Shown piece after piece: positions 9,210-18,307 of a DNA stretch of 64,000 bases. The notes under the pieces are model-generated. The model was not told the DNA's origin. It did no database searches and saw only the letters and a program-made list of their open reading frames with translations. The position numbers and the translations under genes were made by a program. The stretch's first letter is position 1, and the number at the start of each line of letters is the position of its first letter. Origin of the DNA: JAITVM01 sp031551135 (GTDB lineage Bacteria; Bacillota; Clostridia; Lachnospirales; JAITVM01); contig JAVBOA010000006.1 in NCBI GenBank assembly GCA_031551135.1, positions 1-64,000 on the forward strand. Direction: 5' to 3'.

Positions 9210-10601
9210 ATGACAAAGCAATCTATCAATCAAAATTACGAAAATCAAAAATATTTCATTGAAAAAATCAGAGATATAAATGAATCCGTTATAAAAAAAT
9301 TTTATATCGGAACTTTCGGCTGTCAAATGAATGTGCGGGATTCTGAAACTTTGCACGGGATTTTGTCGGATATGGGATTTGTTGAGACTAAAGATGAAAA
9401 AGACTCGGACATAATTGTTTACAATACTTGCTGTGTTAGGGAAAATGCAGAAAACAAGGTCTTTGGGAATCTTGGAATCCTAAAGAATATGAAAAAATAT
9501 AAACCGGATCTCAAAATTATTTTATGCGGCTGTATGATGCAGCAAGACAGCATTATTGAAAAAATAAAATCAACTTACAGGCATGTTGACGTAATTTTTG
9601 GTACTTTTAATATTCAGCGCTTGCCGGAACTTTTATACAGCAATTATGAAACAAATGAGATGATAATCGATGTTTGGCAGGAACATTCTGAAATTGTTGA
9701 AGATTTGCCTGTTATTCGTGAAAAAAAATTCAAAGCATCGGTAAATATCATGTTTGGATGCAATAATTTTTGTACATATTGTATTGTGCCTTATGTACGC
9801 GGCCGTGAGCGCAGCCGCGAAAAGGCAGATATAATAGAGGAAATAAAAAGCCTTGTTTCAGACGGCGTAAAAGAAATTTTGCTTTTGGGACAAAATGTAA
9901 ATTCTTACGGAAATACTTTAAGCGAAGAAACTAGATTTTCGGAGCTTTTGCGTGATATCAACGAAATTGATGGATTAGAGCGTATTAGGTTTATCACTTC
10001 TCACCCGAAAGATTTATCCGACGATTTAATCCTAGCAATGAAAGAATGTAACAAAGTTTGCGCGCATTTGCATTTGCCGTTTCAATCCGGAAGTACAGAG
10101 ATTCTTAATAAAATGAACCGCAGATATTCCAAAGAGCATTATGTTAATCTTGTTGAGAATATCCGTGAAGCGATTCCGGATATCGGAATTTCTACTGATA
10201 TAATCGTAGGATTTCCGGGCGAATCCGACGAAGATTTTGAAGATACTTTGGATGTAGTCAGAAAATGTAAATTCAATTCTGCTTTTACGTTTATTTATTC
10301 TAAACGCACAGGCACACCTGCCGCAAAAATGGATTGTCAAATTCCGGACGATATTGTTAAATCAAGGTTTAATAAATTATTAGAAACTGTAAATCCTATT
10401 ATATATGATATAAATCATTCTTTTATCGGGAAAACTGTAAAGGTTTTGGCAGAGGATAAAGGTTCTAATAATATGGTTTCCGGGCGCACGGAGCAAAATA
10501 CTCTGGTTCATTTCGAGGCTCCCGAATCAATTATCGGAAATATTGTGGATATAAAAATAAACGGAAATAAAACGTTTTATTTAACAGGTGAATTAATATA
10601 A
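9210..10601 (+). CDS. miaB: tRNA-2-methylthio-N6-dimethylallyladenosine synthase
   Basis: Radical-SAM methylthiotransferase that converts i6A37 to ms2i6A37 in tRNAs reading U-starting codons. 463 residues. The N-terminal UPF0004 domain carries three cluster cysteines (TFGCQMN, NTCCVRE, LCGCMMQ), followed by the radical-SAM CxxxCxxC in GCNNFCTYC, and a C-terminal TRAM domain. The long N-terminal extension of about 30 residues is typical of Firmicute MiaB. RBS TAGGA precedes ATG 9210. It heads the block miaB-ricA-mutS-mutL-miaA-hfq; its substrate is made by MiaA, encoded 5 kb downstream in the same run. Confidence 0.96.
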   Translation: MTKQSINQNYENQKYFIEKIRDINESVIKKFYIGTFGCQMNVRDSETLHGILSDMGFVETKDEKDSDIIVYNTCCVRENAENKVFGNLGILKNMKKYKPDLKIILCGCMMQQDSIIEKIKSTYRHVDVIFGTFNIQRLPELLYSNYETNEMIIDVWQEHSEIVEDLPVIREKKFKASVNIMFGCNNFCTYCIVPYVRGRERSREKADIIEEIKSLVSDGVKEILLLGQNVNSYGNTLSEETRFSELLRDINEIDGLERIRFITSHPKDLSDDLILAMKECNKVCAHLHLPFQSGSTEILNKMNRRYSKEHYVNLVENIREAIPDIGISTDIIVGFPGESDEDFEDTLDVVRKCKFNSAFTFIYSKRTGTPAAKMDCQIPDDIVKSRFNKLLETVNPIIYDINHSFIGKTVKVLAEDKGSNNMVSGRTEQNTLVHFEAPESIIGNIVDIKINGNKTFYLTGELI

Positions 10602-10629
10602 TATTTGAATCAATAAAAAGGAGAAAAAT

Positions 10630-11025
10630 ATGGAATACTTTGAAAAAGCAAGAGAGCTTGCGAAATTATTATTGGATACAGAAGAGGGCAAAAGAGCGAA
10701 TTTAGCAAAAGAAGCTTTTTTGGCAAATCCCGAATCCGTCCAGAAAATGGACGAGTTTAATAAAAATCAGGAAATAATTAAAACAAAAGCGCATAACGGA
10801 GAATATTCCGAAGCGGAATTTAAACTTGTCGCTGATGAGACAAGAGTAAAATTTGAAGAATTGAAAAACAATGCAATCATTTCTGAACTGTTTGATTCAA
10901 ATACGGCATTTAATGATTTGATTTCGCAAACAATGAATATTTTTTCGGCAACTCTTGCGGGGAATGACGACGCAGGCGGCTGCTCATCAGGCGGTTGCTC
11001 GGGTAATTGCGGCGGCTGCCATTAA
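10630..11025 (+). CDS. ricA: YlbF/YmcA (RicA) family protein with Cys-rich C-terminal tail
   Basis: 131 residues. The helical core (ARELAKLLLDTEEGKR through the middle) matches the YlbF/YmcA family. In B. subtilis ymcA (ricA) also lies directly after miaB and just before the mutS region, so position supports orthology. Its B. subtilis counterpart works with YlbF and YaaT in an iron-sulfur-containing complex affecting RNase Y-dependent mRNA processing. Unusually, the last 20 residues form a Gly/Cys tail with four cysteines (GGCSSGGCSGNCGGCH), which could bind a metal or cluster. GGAG precedes the ATG. Confidence 0.8.
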   Translation: MEYFEKARELAKLLLDTEEGKRANLAKEAFLANPESVQKMDEFNKNQEIIKTKAHNGEYSEAEFKLVADETRVKFEELKNNAIISELFDSNTAFNDLISQTMNIFSATLAGNDDAGGCSSGGCSGNCGGCH

Positions 11026-11050
11026 AAAAATCTAAAATGCAATAAAATTT

Positions 11051-11090
11051 CATTCTTGATATTTTGCTAATTTGTGAAATGTCAAGAATG
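11051..11090 (+). other. Inverted repeat in the mutS leader
   Basis: CATTCTTGA (11051-11059) and TCAAGAATG (11082-11090) are perfectly complementary across 22 nt. It lies between ricA and the mutS RBS (AGGGGG), with no T run after it, so it is not a standard terminator. It may be an mRNA-stability or processing element. Confidence 0.5.
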
Positions 11091-11108
11091 ATTATAGGGG
11101 GTTTGTTT

Positions 11109-13694
11109 ATGCTGACACCAATGATGAAACAATATTTTGAAATCAAAAATGAATATAAAGATATTTTGCTTTTTTACCGTTTGGGTGATTTTTACGAAAT
11201 GTTTTTTGATGATGCGCTGATTGCCTCAAAGGAGCTAAATATTACATTGACATCCAGAGACTGCGGCCTAGAGCAAAAGGCTCCGATGTGCGGAGTTCCG
11301 TACCATGCGGCAAATAATTATATAGCGAAATTGATAAGTAAGGGCTTTAAAGTAGCGATTTGTGAACAGGTCGAAGACCCAAAACAAACTAAAACGATTG
11401 TAAAACGTGAAGTTATCAGAGTTATAACACAAGGCACGATTTTGGATACAAATGTACTTGATGAAAAATCTAACAATTATATTATGTGCATTTATGAAAC
11501 AAAAGAAGGCGCAGCAATCGCAGTCGCTGATATTACAACAGGCGAATTTTTTACATCTGAATTTGATGATGTCCGCATAGTTTTAGACGAAATATCAAAA
11601 TATTCGCCATCCGAAATAATTTCGAGTGAAGGATTCTCTTTATCGAATTCCATTGAAAAAACCTTTAATTTAAAAATAAATACATATCCGTTTTGGACTT
11701 TTGAATATTCGACGGCGTATTCGAAAATAACAAGACATTTCAAAACCATGAATTTAGAAGGTTTTGGATTGGAAAATAAAAAGAATAGTGTTTCTGCATG
11801 CGGCGCACTTTTGGAATATTTATCGGATACGCAAAAAAATTCTCTGGGGCATATTTTAAATATTCGTTCAATTGCGAATAATAATTTTATGAATTTGGAT
11901 ATCAGCTCCAGACGGAATCTTGAATTGACCGAAACAATTCGTGATAAATCAAAACAAGGCTCGCTTTTGTGGGTTTTGGACAGAACATCTACAGCCATGG
12001 GTGCAAGGCTTTTGAAAAAAATGATAAATCAGCCGCTGACGAACAAATCCTATATAGAGAGCAGATTGGATTCGGTTGAAGAATTAAAAAATGAGTCGTT
12101 ATTGCGTGAAGAAATAAAGGAAATTCTCAATACAATTTATGATATAGACAGGATAATTTCGAAATGTATCTTTCAAAATGCTAATGCAAGGGATTTAATT
12201 TCGTTAAAAAAATCGATTGAGAATTTACCGGCTTTAAAAATCCTTCTCGGCAATTGCAAAACTCCGCTCTTGTCATCTCTTTATAATAAACTCGATACTT
12301 TGAGGGAAGTCTATACTTTGATAAAAAACGCAATAAACGAGGAAGCACCCGTTTCGATTAAGGACGGCGGAATTATAAATGATAATTATAACGAAGACCT
12401 GGACGAGCTTAGAAAAATAAAGTCCGGTGCAAATAATGTTCTTTTCGAATACGAAGAAAAAGAGCGGGAATTATCAAATATAAAAAGCCTTAAAATCAAA
12501 TACAATAAAATTTTCGGATATTGCATAGAAATCACAAATTCTTATAAATCTCTTGTACCTGAGCGCTATATACGAAGACAGACCCTTTCAAACTGCGAAA
12601 GATATATGACAGAAGAACTAAAAGATATTGAGGAAAAAATTTTGGGCGCAGACGAAAAAATTCTAAGCCTCGAATTTAATATTTTCCAGAATATAATTAA
12701 ATCAATTGAAAAAAATATTGAAATTATTCAAAAAACCTCAAGCGTAATTTCCACAATAGATGTTTTGATATCGCTCGCCGAAACAGCCGACAAGAATAAT
12801 TATTGTAAGCCGTCTATTAATGAAAACGGTGTTATTGATATTAAAGAAGGCCGCCATCCTGTTGTTGAAAAAATAATTGACGTGGCCTTTATCCCGAACG
12901 ATACCTTTTTAAATCAGGATAAAGACATCCTTTCTATAATAACCGGTCCGAATATGGCAGGAAAAAGCACTTATTTAAGACAAGTCGCTTTGATAGTTTT
13001 AATGGCGCAAATCGGCTCGTTTGTACCCGCTGATTATGCTGATATTTCGATTACTGACCGAATTTTCACACGCGTCGGTGCTTCGGATAATTTGGCAACC
13101 GGTCAATCTACTTTTATGGTAGAAATGACAGAAGTCGCCAATATTTTGAATAACGCAAGCAGAAATTCGCTTTTGATTTTGGACGAATTAGGCAGAGGAA
13201 CAAGTACTTTCGACGGTCTTTCAATCGCTTGGGCGGTTTTGGAATATGTTGCAAATGCGAAAAAAATCGGGGCGAAAACTCTTTTTTCTACGCATTATCA
13301 TGAACTGACAGAGCTTGAAGGAAAAGTAGACGGAATAAAAAATTACTGCATAACCGTGGCGGAACAAGATGATGATATTATTTTTTTGCGGAAAATTGTA
13401 CGCGGCGGTGCGGAATATTCGTATGGCATCCATGTTGCTAAATTGGCAGGAATTCCGATTGATGTTATAAATAGGGCGAATGATATTCTTGATACATTAA
13501 ACAATGCAGATATCACCAAAAATTCTTATAAAAACTCGGAAGAGGTTATTTATTCCAATAAAACTCAGCAGCAAAACAAAAAACATAAAAATATTATAAA
13601 CGAATTGATAAATATAGATATTGATTCAATATCGCCAAGAGAAGCTTTAAAGACACTTTATTCCTTACAATTGAAATCGAAGAATTTAGAGTAG
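11109..13694 (+). CDS. mutS: DNA mismatch repair protein MutS
   Basis: Recognises mismatches and small loops and uses ATP to signal MutL. 861 residues from ATG 11109, chosen because AGGGGG precedes it and the protein then starts MLTPMMKQYFEIK, as in MutS1. The Phe-x-Glu mismatch-reading motif is in FYRLGDFYEMF; Walker A GPNMAGKSTYLRQ lies near residue 612, followed by LLILDELGRGTSTFDGLS (Walker B) and FSTHYHELT. Length and domain order are those of MutS1 rather than MutS2. mutL begins 10 bp downstream. Confidence 0.97.
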   Translation: MLTPMMKQYFEIKNEYKDILLFYRLGDFYEMFFDDALIASKELNITLTSRDCGLEQKAPMCGVPYHAANNYIAKLISKGFKVAICEQVEDPKQTKTIVKREVIRVITQGTILDTNVLDEKSNNYIMCIYETKEGAAIAVADITTGEFFTSEFDDVRIVLDEISKYSPSEIISSEGFSLSNSIEKTFNLKINTYPFWTFEYSTAYSKITRHFKTMNLEGFGLENKKNSVSACGALLEYLSDTQKNSLGHILNIRSIANNNFMNLDISSRRNLELTETIRDKSKQGSLLWVLDRTSTAMGARLLKKMINQPLTNKSYIESRLDSVEELKNESLLREEIKEILNTIYDIDRIISKCIFQNANARDLISLKKSIENLPALKILLGNCKTPLLSSLYNKLDTLREVYTLIKNAINEEAPVSIKDGGIINDNYNEDLDELRKIKSGANNVLFEYEEKERELSNIKSLKIKYNKIFGYCIEITNSYKSLVPERYIRRQTLSNCERYMTEELKDIEEKILGADEKILSLEFNIFQNIIKSIEKNIEIIQKTSSVISTIDVLISLAETADKNNYCKPSINENGVIDIKEGRHPVVEKIIDVAFIPNDTFLNQDKDILSIITGPNMAGKSTYLRQVALIVLMAQIGSFVPADYADISITDRIFTRVGASDNLATGQSTFMVEMTEVANILNNASRNSLLILDELGRGTSTFDGLSIAWAVLEYVANAKKIGAKTLFSTHYHELTELEGKVDGIKNYCITVAEQDDDIIFLRKIVRGGAEYSYGIHVAKLAGIPIDVINRANDILDTLNNADITKNSYKNSEEVIYSNKTQQQNKKHKNIINELINIDIDSISPREALKTLYSLQLKSKNLE

Positions 13695-13704
13695 GGTGAT
13701 TTTC

Positions 13705-15525
13705 ATGATTACGGTTTTAGATAATAGTTTAATAAATAAAATTGCGGCTGGCGAAGTTGTGGAACGTCCGGCATCTATTGTAAAAGAGCTTGTGGAAAAT
13801 TCCATCGACGCAAATGCAAAAAGTATAACTGTGGAAATTAAAGAGGGCGGAATTTCGTATATTCGGGTGACCGATAACGGTAGCGGAATACCGAGGGAAT
13901 CTGTAAAAACGGCTTTTTTGCGCCACGCAACAAGCAAAATTTCTAATGAAGACGATTTAATAAATATTTTAACTTTGGGTTTCCGGGGAGAAGCATTGTC
14001 AAGTATTGCCGCGGTTTCGCAAGTCGAAATGATTACAAAAACTCATGAGGATTTAGCGGCGAAGCGTTTGGAGATTCACGGAGAAGAAATTGTTTCCGAA
14101 CAGGAAATAGGGGCAGTTTCCGGTACAAGTATTATTGTGCGGAATATATTTTTTAATGTACCCGCTAGGCGGAAATTTTTGAAAAAGCCGTCGAGCGAGA
14201 GCGCATATATTTCGGAGATGATGAACCGTTTTGCTTTGGCTAATCCAAAGATTGCTTTTAAATTTATAAATTCCAATTCAATAATGTTTGAAACAAACGG
14301 AAATGGAGACTTAAAGCCTGTTATTCTTGAAATTTTCGGCAAAGATACGGCGAAATCTTTGATTGATTTGAATTATCAAAAAGGATATTTTAAACTAAAC
14401 GGTTTTATTGGAAAACCTGAAATTTCTAGAAGCAACCGAAAATATCAGAATATTTTTTTAAACGGAAGATTTATAAAAAATGAAATAATTTCGTCTGCCG
14501 CCGAAGAAGCTTTTAAAACAAAGCTTACAATCGGAAAATTTCCTTTTTTTGTGATTAATATAAATATGCCGCCGGACAAAGTAGATGTTAATGTTCATCC
14601 TACAAAATTAGAAGTGCGCTTCGAAGATGAACAATTAATATATGATACGGTTTTTGAAACGGTCAAGAATGCACTAAACGGTGAAATTTTGATACCCGAT
14701 AAAAAAATCGAAATTGCAAAAAAAGAAATTAAAAAAGAAAATGCCGCTGAGCAGATTGAAATCAATACAAATGCCGAATACAATTTAAAAGAACCGACTG
14801 TTCCTTATTTAGTTGATATTGAGGAAATTATATCCGAAAATACGATTTTTGAGGATTTTGTTAATGAAGAAATTCCTAAAGAAAAAAGTATCCGAGAAAA
14901 TATTCCCTCTGTGGAAGAAATAAAAAGCCGCGATTTATTTTTTAAGGATTATAAAATAGTAGGGCAGTTATTTAATACATATTGGATAATTGAACAAAAC
15001 GATGAAATTTTTTATATCGACCAGCACGCCGCCCACGAGAGAATTTTATATGAAAAATTAATAAACAGGCTAAAAAACGAAAAAATTGACGGACAAAGGC
15101 TGATTCAGCCAATTGTATTTAATATCAGTCCGACGGAGATTAATATAATAAACGAAAATTCGCAAATTTTATTTGATTTCGGTTTTGATGTAGAGGAATT
15201 TAGTTTAAATTCGGTTGCGATTCGTTCTATTCCGTATATTTTTGAAAAACCCGAAAAAGCAAATTTTTTCTTGGATATTCTTGATATGCTTGCAAAAATT
15301 TCTTCTTCAAAAGAAAATATATACGATATGAAAATTAATAATATCGCAATGATTTCTTGTAAAGCGGCAGTTAAAGCGAATAACCGCCTTGATTTTATTG
15401 AGGCTAAAGAAATTATCCGTGAGCTTTTGAAGTTGGAAGAACCTTTTACTTGTCCGCATGGCAGACCGACAATTATAAAAATATCAAAATATGAACTTGA
15501 AAAGCAATTTAAACGAATACAGTAA
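13705..15525 (+). CDS. mutL: DNA mismatch repair endonuclease MutL
   Basis: GHKL ATPase that couples MutS to strand incision. 606 residues from ATG 13705; AGGGTGAT sits at the usual spacing, while the in-frame GTG at 13696 lies inside that sequence. N-terminal motifs KIAAGEVVERP, NSIDA, DNGSGI and GFRGEAL are present. The C-terminal metal-binding endonuclease motif DQHAAHERILYE (about residue 438) together with CPHGRP shows that this MutL nicks DNA itself, as expected in an organism lacking MutH. The 3' end overlaps the open frame of miaA. Confidence 0.97.
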   Translation: MITVLDNSLINKIAAGEVVERPASIVKELVENSIDANAKSITVEIKEGGISYIRVTDNGSGIPRESVKTAFLRHATSKISNEDDLINILTLGFRGEALSSIAAVSQVEMITKTHEDLAAKRLEIHGEEIVSEQEIGAVSGTSIIVRNIFFNVPARRKFLKKPSSESAYISEMMNRFALANPKIAFKFINSNSIMFETNGNGDLKPVILEIFGKDTAKSLIDLNYQKGYFKLNGFIGKPEISRSNRKYQNIFLNGRFIKNEIISSAAEEAFKTKLTIGKFPFFVININMPPDKVDVNVHPTKLEVRFEDEQLIYDTVFETVKNALNGEILIPDKKIEIAKKEIKKENAAEQIEINTNAEYNLKEPTVPYLVDIEEIISENTIFEDFVNEEIPKEKSIRENIPSVEEIKSRDLFFKDYKIVGQLFNTYWIIEQNDEIFYIDQHAAHERILYEKLINRLKNEKIDGQRLIQPIVFNISPTEINIINENSQILFDFGFDVEEFSLNSVAIRSIPYIFEKPEKANFFLDILDMLAKISSSKENIYDMKINNIAMISCKAAVKANNRLDFIEAKEIIRELLKLEEPFTCPHGRPTIIKISKYELEKQFKRIQ

Positions 15526-16495
15526 TACGAAGGTGATTAAAATAAAAAAACCTCTGATAGTTGTGGCAGGCCCGACGGCGTGCGGAAAAACGGATTTATC
15601 CATAGAATTGGCGAAAAAAATTAACGGTGAAATAATTTCGGCGGATTCAATGCAAATATATAAATATATGGATATAGGAACAGCAAAACCTACGCCCGTG
15701 GAAATGCAAGGCATAAAACATTATTTGATTGATGAATTATATCCTGATGAAGATTATTCGATAGCTGTTTTTCAAAAGCTTGCGAAAAAATATCTAAACG
15801 AAATTTATTCTAAAAATAAAATTCCGATAATTTGCGGCGGTACAGGATTTTATATTAACTCCTTGGTTTACGATAATGATTTTATGTCAACCAACAAAGA
15901 CACTGACTATAGAAATTCGCTCTATAAATTGGCTGAAGAGCAGGGCAATGATTTTGTGCACGGAATGTTGAAAGAAATCGATAACGAATCTTTTGTGCAG
16001 ATTCATCCGAATAATATAAAGCGAGTAATCCGCGCACTCGAATATTTCAAAGAAACGGGTGAGAAAATTTCGCATCACAACCAGATTGAAAAACAGAGAG
16101 AAGAAAAATACAATACTTCATTTTTAATTTTAAGCCGGGAGCGCGAAATTTTATACGAAAGAATCGACATTCGAGTTGATAAAATGATAGCGCTTGGTCT
16201 TGTTGATGAAGTAAAAAAAATTCTCGAGATGGGCTATGACAAAAATTTAGTTTCTATGCAGGGGCTTGGATACAAAGAAATTGTAATGTATTTAGAAAAT
16301 CAGATTACACTAAACGAAGCTATAGAAATTATTAAAAGAGATACACGGCGTTTTGCCAAAAGACAGATAACTTGGTTCAAGCATCAATGCAACGGAACAT
16401 GGCTTACTATTGACAATAATCAAAATCTAATCAATAATATAGTTGAACTTTATTTATCGAAAAATATTATTAGCAGAGGGGATTTTTATGAATAA
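15491..16495 (+). CDS. miaA: tRNA dimethylallyltransferase
   Basis: Adds dimethylallyl to A37 of tRNAs, producing the MiaB substrate. Walker-A-like GPTACGKTDLS, SADSMQIYKYMDIGTAKP and the GGTGFYINSL block identify it. The frame is open from ATG 15491 inside mutL, but that ATG has no Shine-Dalgarno sequence. The best one (AAGGTGAT, 15530-15537) is followed after 4 nt by ATA at 15542, which would yield a normal family N-terminus (KKPLIVVAGPTACGKT) of 317 residues. Translation may therefore begin at a non-canonical AUA codon; GTG 15533 lies inside the Shine-Dalgarno sequence itself. Coordinates given are for the open frame from the ATG. It overlaps hfq by 8 bp. Confidence 0.93.
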   Translation: MNLKSNLNEYSNTKVIKIKKPLIVVAGPTACGKTDLSIELAKKINGEIISADSMQIYKYMDIGTAKPTPVEMQGIKHYLIDELYPDEDYSIAVFQKLAKKYLNEIYSKNKIPIICGGTGFYINSLVYDNDFMSTNKDTDYRNSLYKLAEEQGNDFVHGMLKEIDNESFVQIHPNNIKRVIRALEYFKETGEKISHHNQIEKQREEKYNTSFLILSREREILYERIDIRVDKMIALGLVDEVKKILEMGYDKNLVSMQGLGYKEIVMYLENQITLNEAIEIIKRDTRRFAKRQITWFKHQCNGTWLTIDNNQNLINNIVELYLSKNIISRGDFYE

Positions 16496-16730
16496 GGTAG
16501 TCAATAATCAAGATGTATTTTTAAATGCTGTAAGAAAAAATAATATGATCACAACGATCACAACGCTTGCAGGAGCTACTTTAACAGGTAAAATTTGTGC
16601 ATTCGATAATTATATAATATTAATCGAGGTAGCCGGCAAAACGAATATGGTTTATAAACACGCTATTTCTACAGTAATACCCCAAGATAAGTTAGCTTAT
16701 CACGAATTAATGAAAAATTCAAAAGGTTAA
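16488..16730 (+). CDS. hfq: RNA chaperone Hfq
   Basis: 80-residue Sm-like protein forming a hexameric ring that anneals small RNAs and mRNAs. The Sm1 segment NMITTITTLAGATLTGKICAF and the Sm2 signature VYKHAISTVIP are clear. The ATG at 16488 has AGAGGGGAT upstream and overlaps the miaA stop by 8 bp, implying translational coupling. miaA-hfq linkage is widespread in bacteria. Confidence 0.96.
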   Translation: MNKVVNNQDVFLNAVRKNNMITTITTLAGATLTGKICAFDNYIILIEVAGKTNMVYKHAISTVIPQDKLAYHELMKNSKG

Positions 16731-16735
16731 TAATA

Positions 16736-18019
16736 ATGCATATAAAAAAATATTTGATGGATAATTTCGAAATCGATGAAAAAATTATTGATTTCGTATT
16801 TGAAACCGAAAAAGAAATACATCAGCTTATTTCAGAATGTGACGATAAAGCCGAATTTAATCAGCTTAAAGTTCTTAAAGCCATGCAAAAAAATCATTTA
16901 TCAGAATCTCATTTTATTCCCACTACCGGATACGGTTATAATGATGCCGGACGCGAAGTTTTGGAAAATATTTATGCGGATGTTTTCAAAACCGAATCTG
17001 CTTTGGTTCGCCCGCAAATAATATCGGGAACCCACGCTCTGACCGTCGCACTTTTTGGTAATTTAAAATACGGCGATGAATTATTATCTCCTGTCGGAAA
17101 GCCTTATGATACTTTGGAAGGCGTTATTGGGATTAAGAAAACTAAATCTTCTTTGATTGACCATGGCATTAAATATACTCAAGTTGATTTATTGGAAAAT
17201 GATAAATTCGATTTTGAAAACATTCGAAAAGCCATTAATGAGAAAACAAAATTAGTTACGATTCAGCGTTCAAAGGGATATTCTCTGAGGCATTCTTTTA
17301 CGGTTGAAGAAATCGGCGAATTGATAAAATTTATAAAATCAATAAAACCTGATGCAATCTGTATGGTAGATAATTGCTACGGCGAATTTGTTGATTATCT
17401 TGAGCCTTCGGAAGTCGGAGCGGATTTGATTGTCGGATCTTTAATTAAAAATCCCGGCGGCGGACTCGCTCCGGTTGGCGGATATATTGCCGGAAAACGC
17501 GAATTTGTAGAGAACGCAGCTTATAGATTAACAGCGCCGGGACTTGGCGCAGAAGTCGGCCCGACTTTGGGTATTACAGCTACATTTATTCAAGGCTTGT
17601 TTTTAGCACCGCAAATCGTTGCAGGAGCTTTAAAAGGCGCGATTCTTGCGTCTGCGTTATTCGAAAAACTTGGTTTTTCTGTTTTTCCCGGAAAAAATGA
17701 AAAACGCTCGGATATTGTACAAGCCATTCAATTAAATAATGAAAAAAATATTGTAATATTTTGTCAGGCAATTCAAGCTGCGGCGGCGGTCGATAGTTTT
17801 GTTGTTCCGTATCCATCAGATATGCCGGGTTATGATTCGAAAGTAATTATGGCGGCGGGCGCATTTGTGCAGGGGTCTTCGATAGAACTTTCTGCGGATG
17901 CACCGATAAAAGAACCGTTTGCCGTTTACTTGCAGGGTGGGTTATCATACACTCATATAAAAACCGGAATTATTTTAGCTATACAAAAGATGTATGAGAA
18001 TAAATTAATAAATTTATAA
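16736..18019 (+). CDS. ynbB: Methionine gamma-lyase/aluminium-resistance family PLP enzyme (YnbB-like)
   Basis: 427-residue PLP-dependent fold-type I protein of the Alum_res family. HALTVALFGNLKYGDELLSP, MVDNCYGEFV and the probable PLP-lysine block LIKNPGGGLAPVGGYIAG are visible. In B. subtilis ynbB also lies downstream of miaA-hfq, ahead of glnR-glnA. Catalytic role is uncertain; the family is annotated from aluminium-resistance screens and as a lyase related to Cys/Met metabolism. It starts at ATG 16736, five bases after hfq, and is followed by a strong terminator. Confidence 0.88.
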   Translation: MHIKKYLMDNFEIDEKIIDFVFETEKEIHQLISECDDKAEFNQLKVLKAMQKNHLSESHFIPTTGYGYNDAGREVLENIYADVFKTESALVRPQIISGTHALTVALFGNLKYGDELLSPVGKPYDTLEGVIGIKKTKSSLIDHGIKYTQVDLLENDKFDFENIRKAINEKTKLVTIQRSKGYSLRHSFTVEEIGELIKFIKSIKPDAICMVDNCYGEFVDYLEPSEVGADLIVGSLIKNPGGGLAPVGGYIAGKREFVENAAYRLTAPGLGAEVGPTLGITATFIQGLFLAPQIVAGALKGAILASALFEKLGFSVFPGKNEKRSDIVQAIQLNNEKNIVIFCQAIQAAAAVDSFVVPYPSDMPGYDSKVIMAAGAFVQGSSIELSADAPIKEPFAVYLQGGLSYTHIKTGIILAIQKMYENKLINL

Positions 18020-18027
18020 ATGTTAAA

Positions 18028-18066
18028 AATAAATCTGTAGGAATAAATTTACAGATTTATTTTTTT
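18028..18066 (+). terminator. Terminator closing the miaB-ynbB run
   Basis: Perfect 12-bp stem AATAAATCTGTA / TACAGATTTATT (18028-18039 with 18050-18061) followed by T6. Confidence 0.9.
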
Positions 18067-18070
18067 GAGT

Positions 18071-18106
18071 CAAGACTTCGTAAAAGTTACGTTTTACGAA
18101 GTCTTG
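18071..18106. other. Perfect 15-bp palindromic hairpin without T tail
   Basis: CAAGACTTCGTAAAA (18071-18085) pairs perfectly with 18092-18106 across the loop GTTACG. It is flanked by T6 on the left and A6 on the right, so neither strand gives a standard terminator tail. It lies between two convergent transcription units. Confidence 0.6.
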
Positions 18107-18258
18107 AAAAAATCTATCTCTTATATTTTCGATTTGTTTTCTTGAATTATATAAATATACGTTTATGTGTTTTCTATCCCCACTATTCTGAGTTATATCT
18201 AAAAATAAATTTTCCGATATCAAATTGCGCTATAACAAAAAACTCGTTTTGCTATAGC

Positions 18259-18299
18259 AAAAGCCGGAAATTTAAGTTCCAATAAAATTTCCGGCTTTT
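18259..18299 (-). terminator. Terminator of the activase gene
   Basis: 15-bp perfect stem AAAAGCCGGAAATTT / AAATTTCCGGCTTTT with an 11-nt loop, 9 bp after the activase stop codon on the minus strand, with U-rich 3' ends in both directions, so it may be bidirectional. Confidence 0.75.
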
Positions 18300-18307
18300 A
18301 AAAATTT

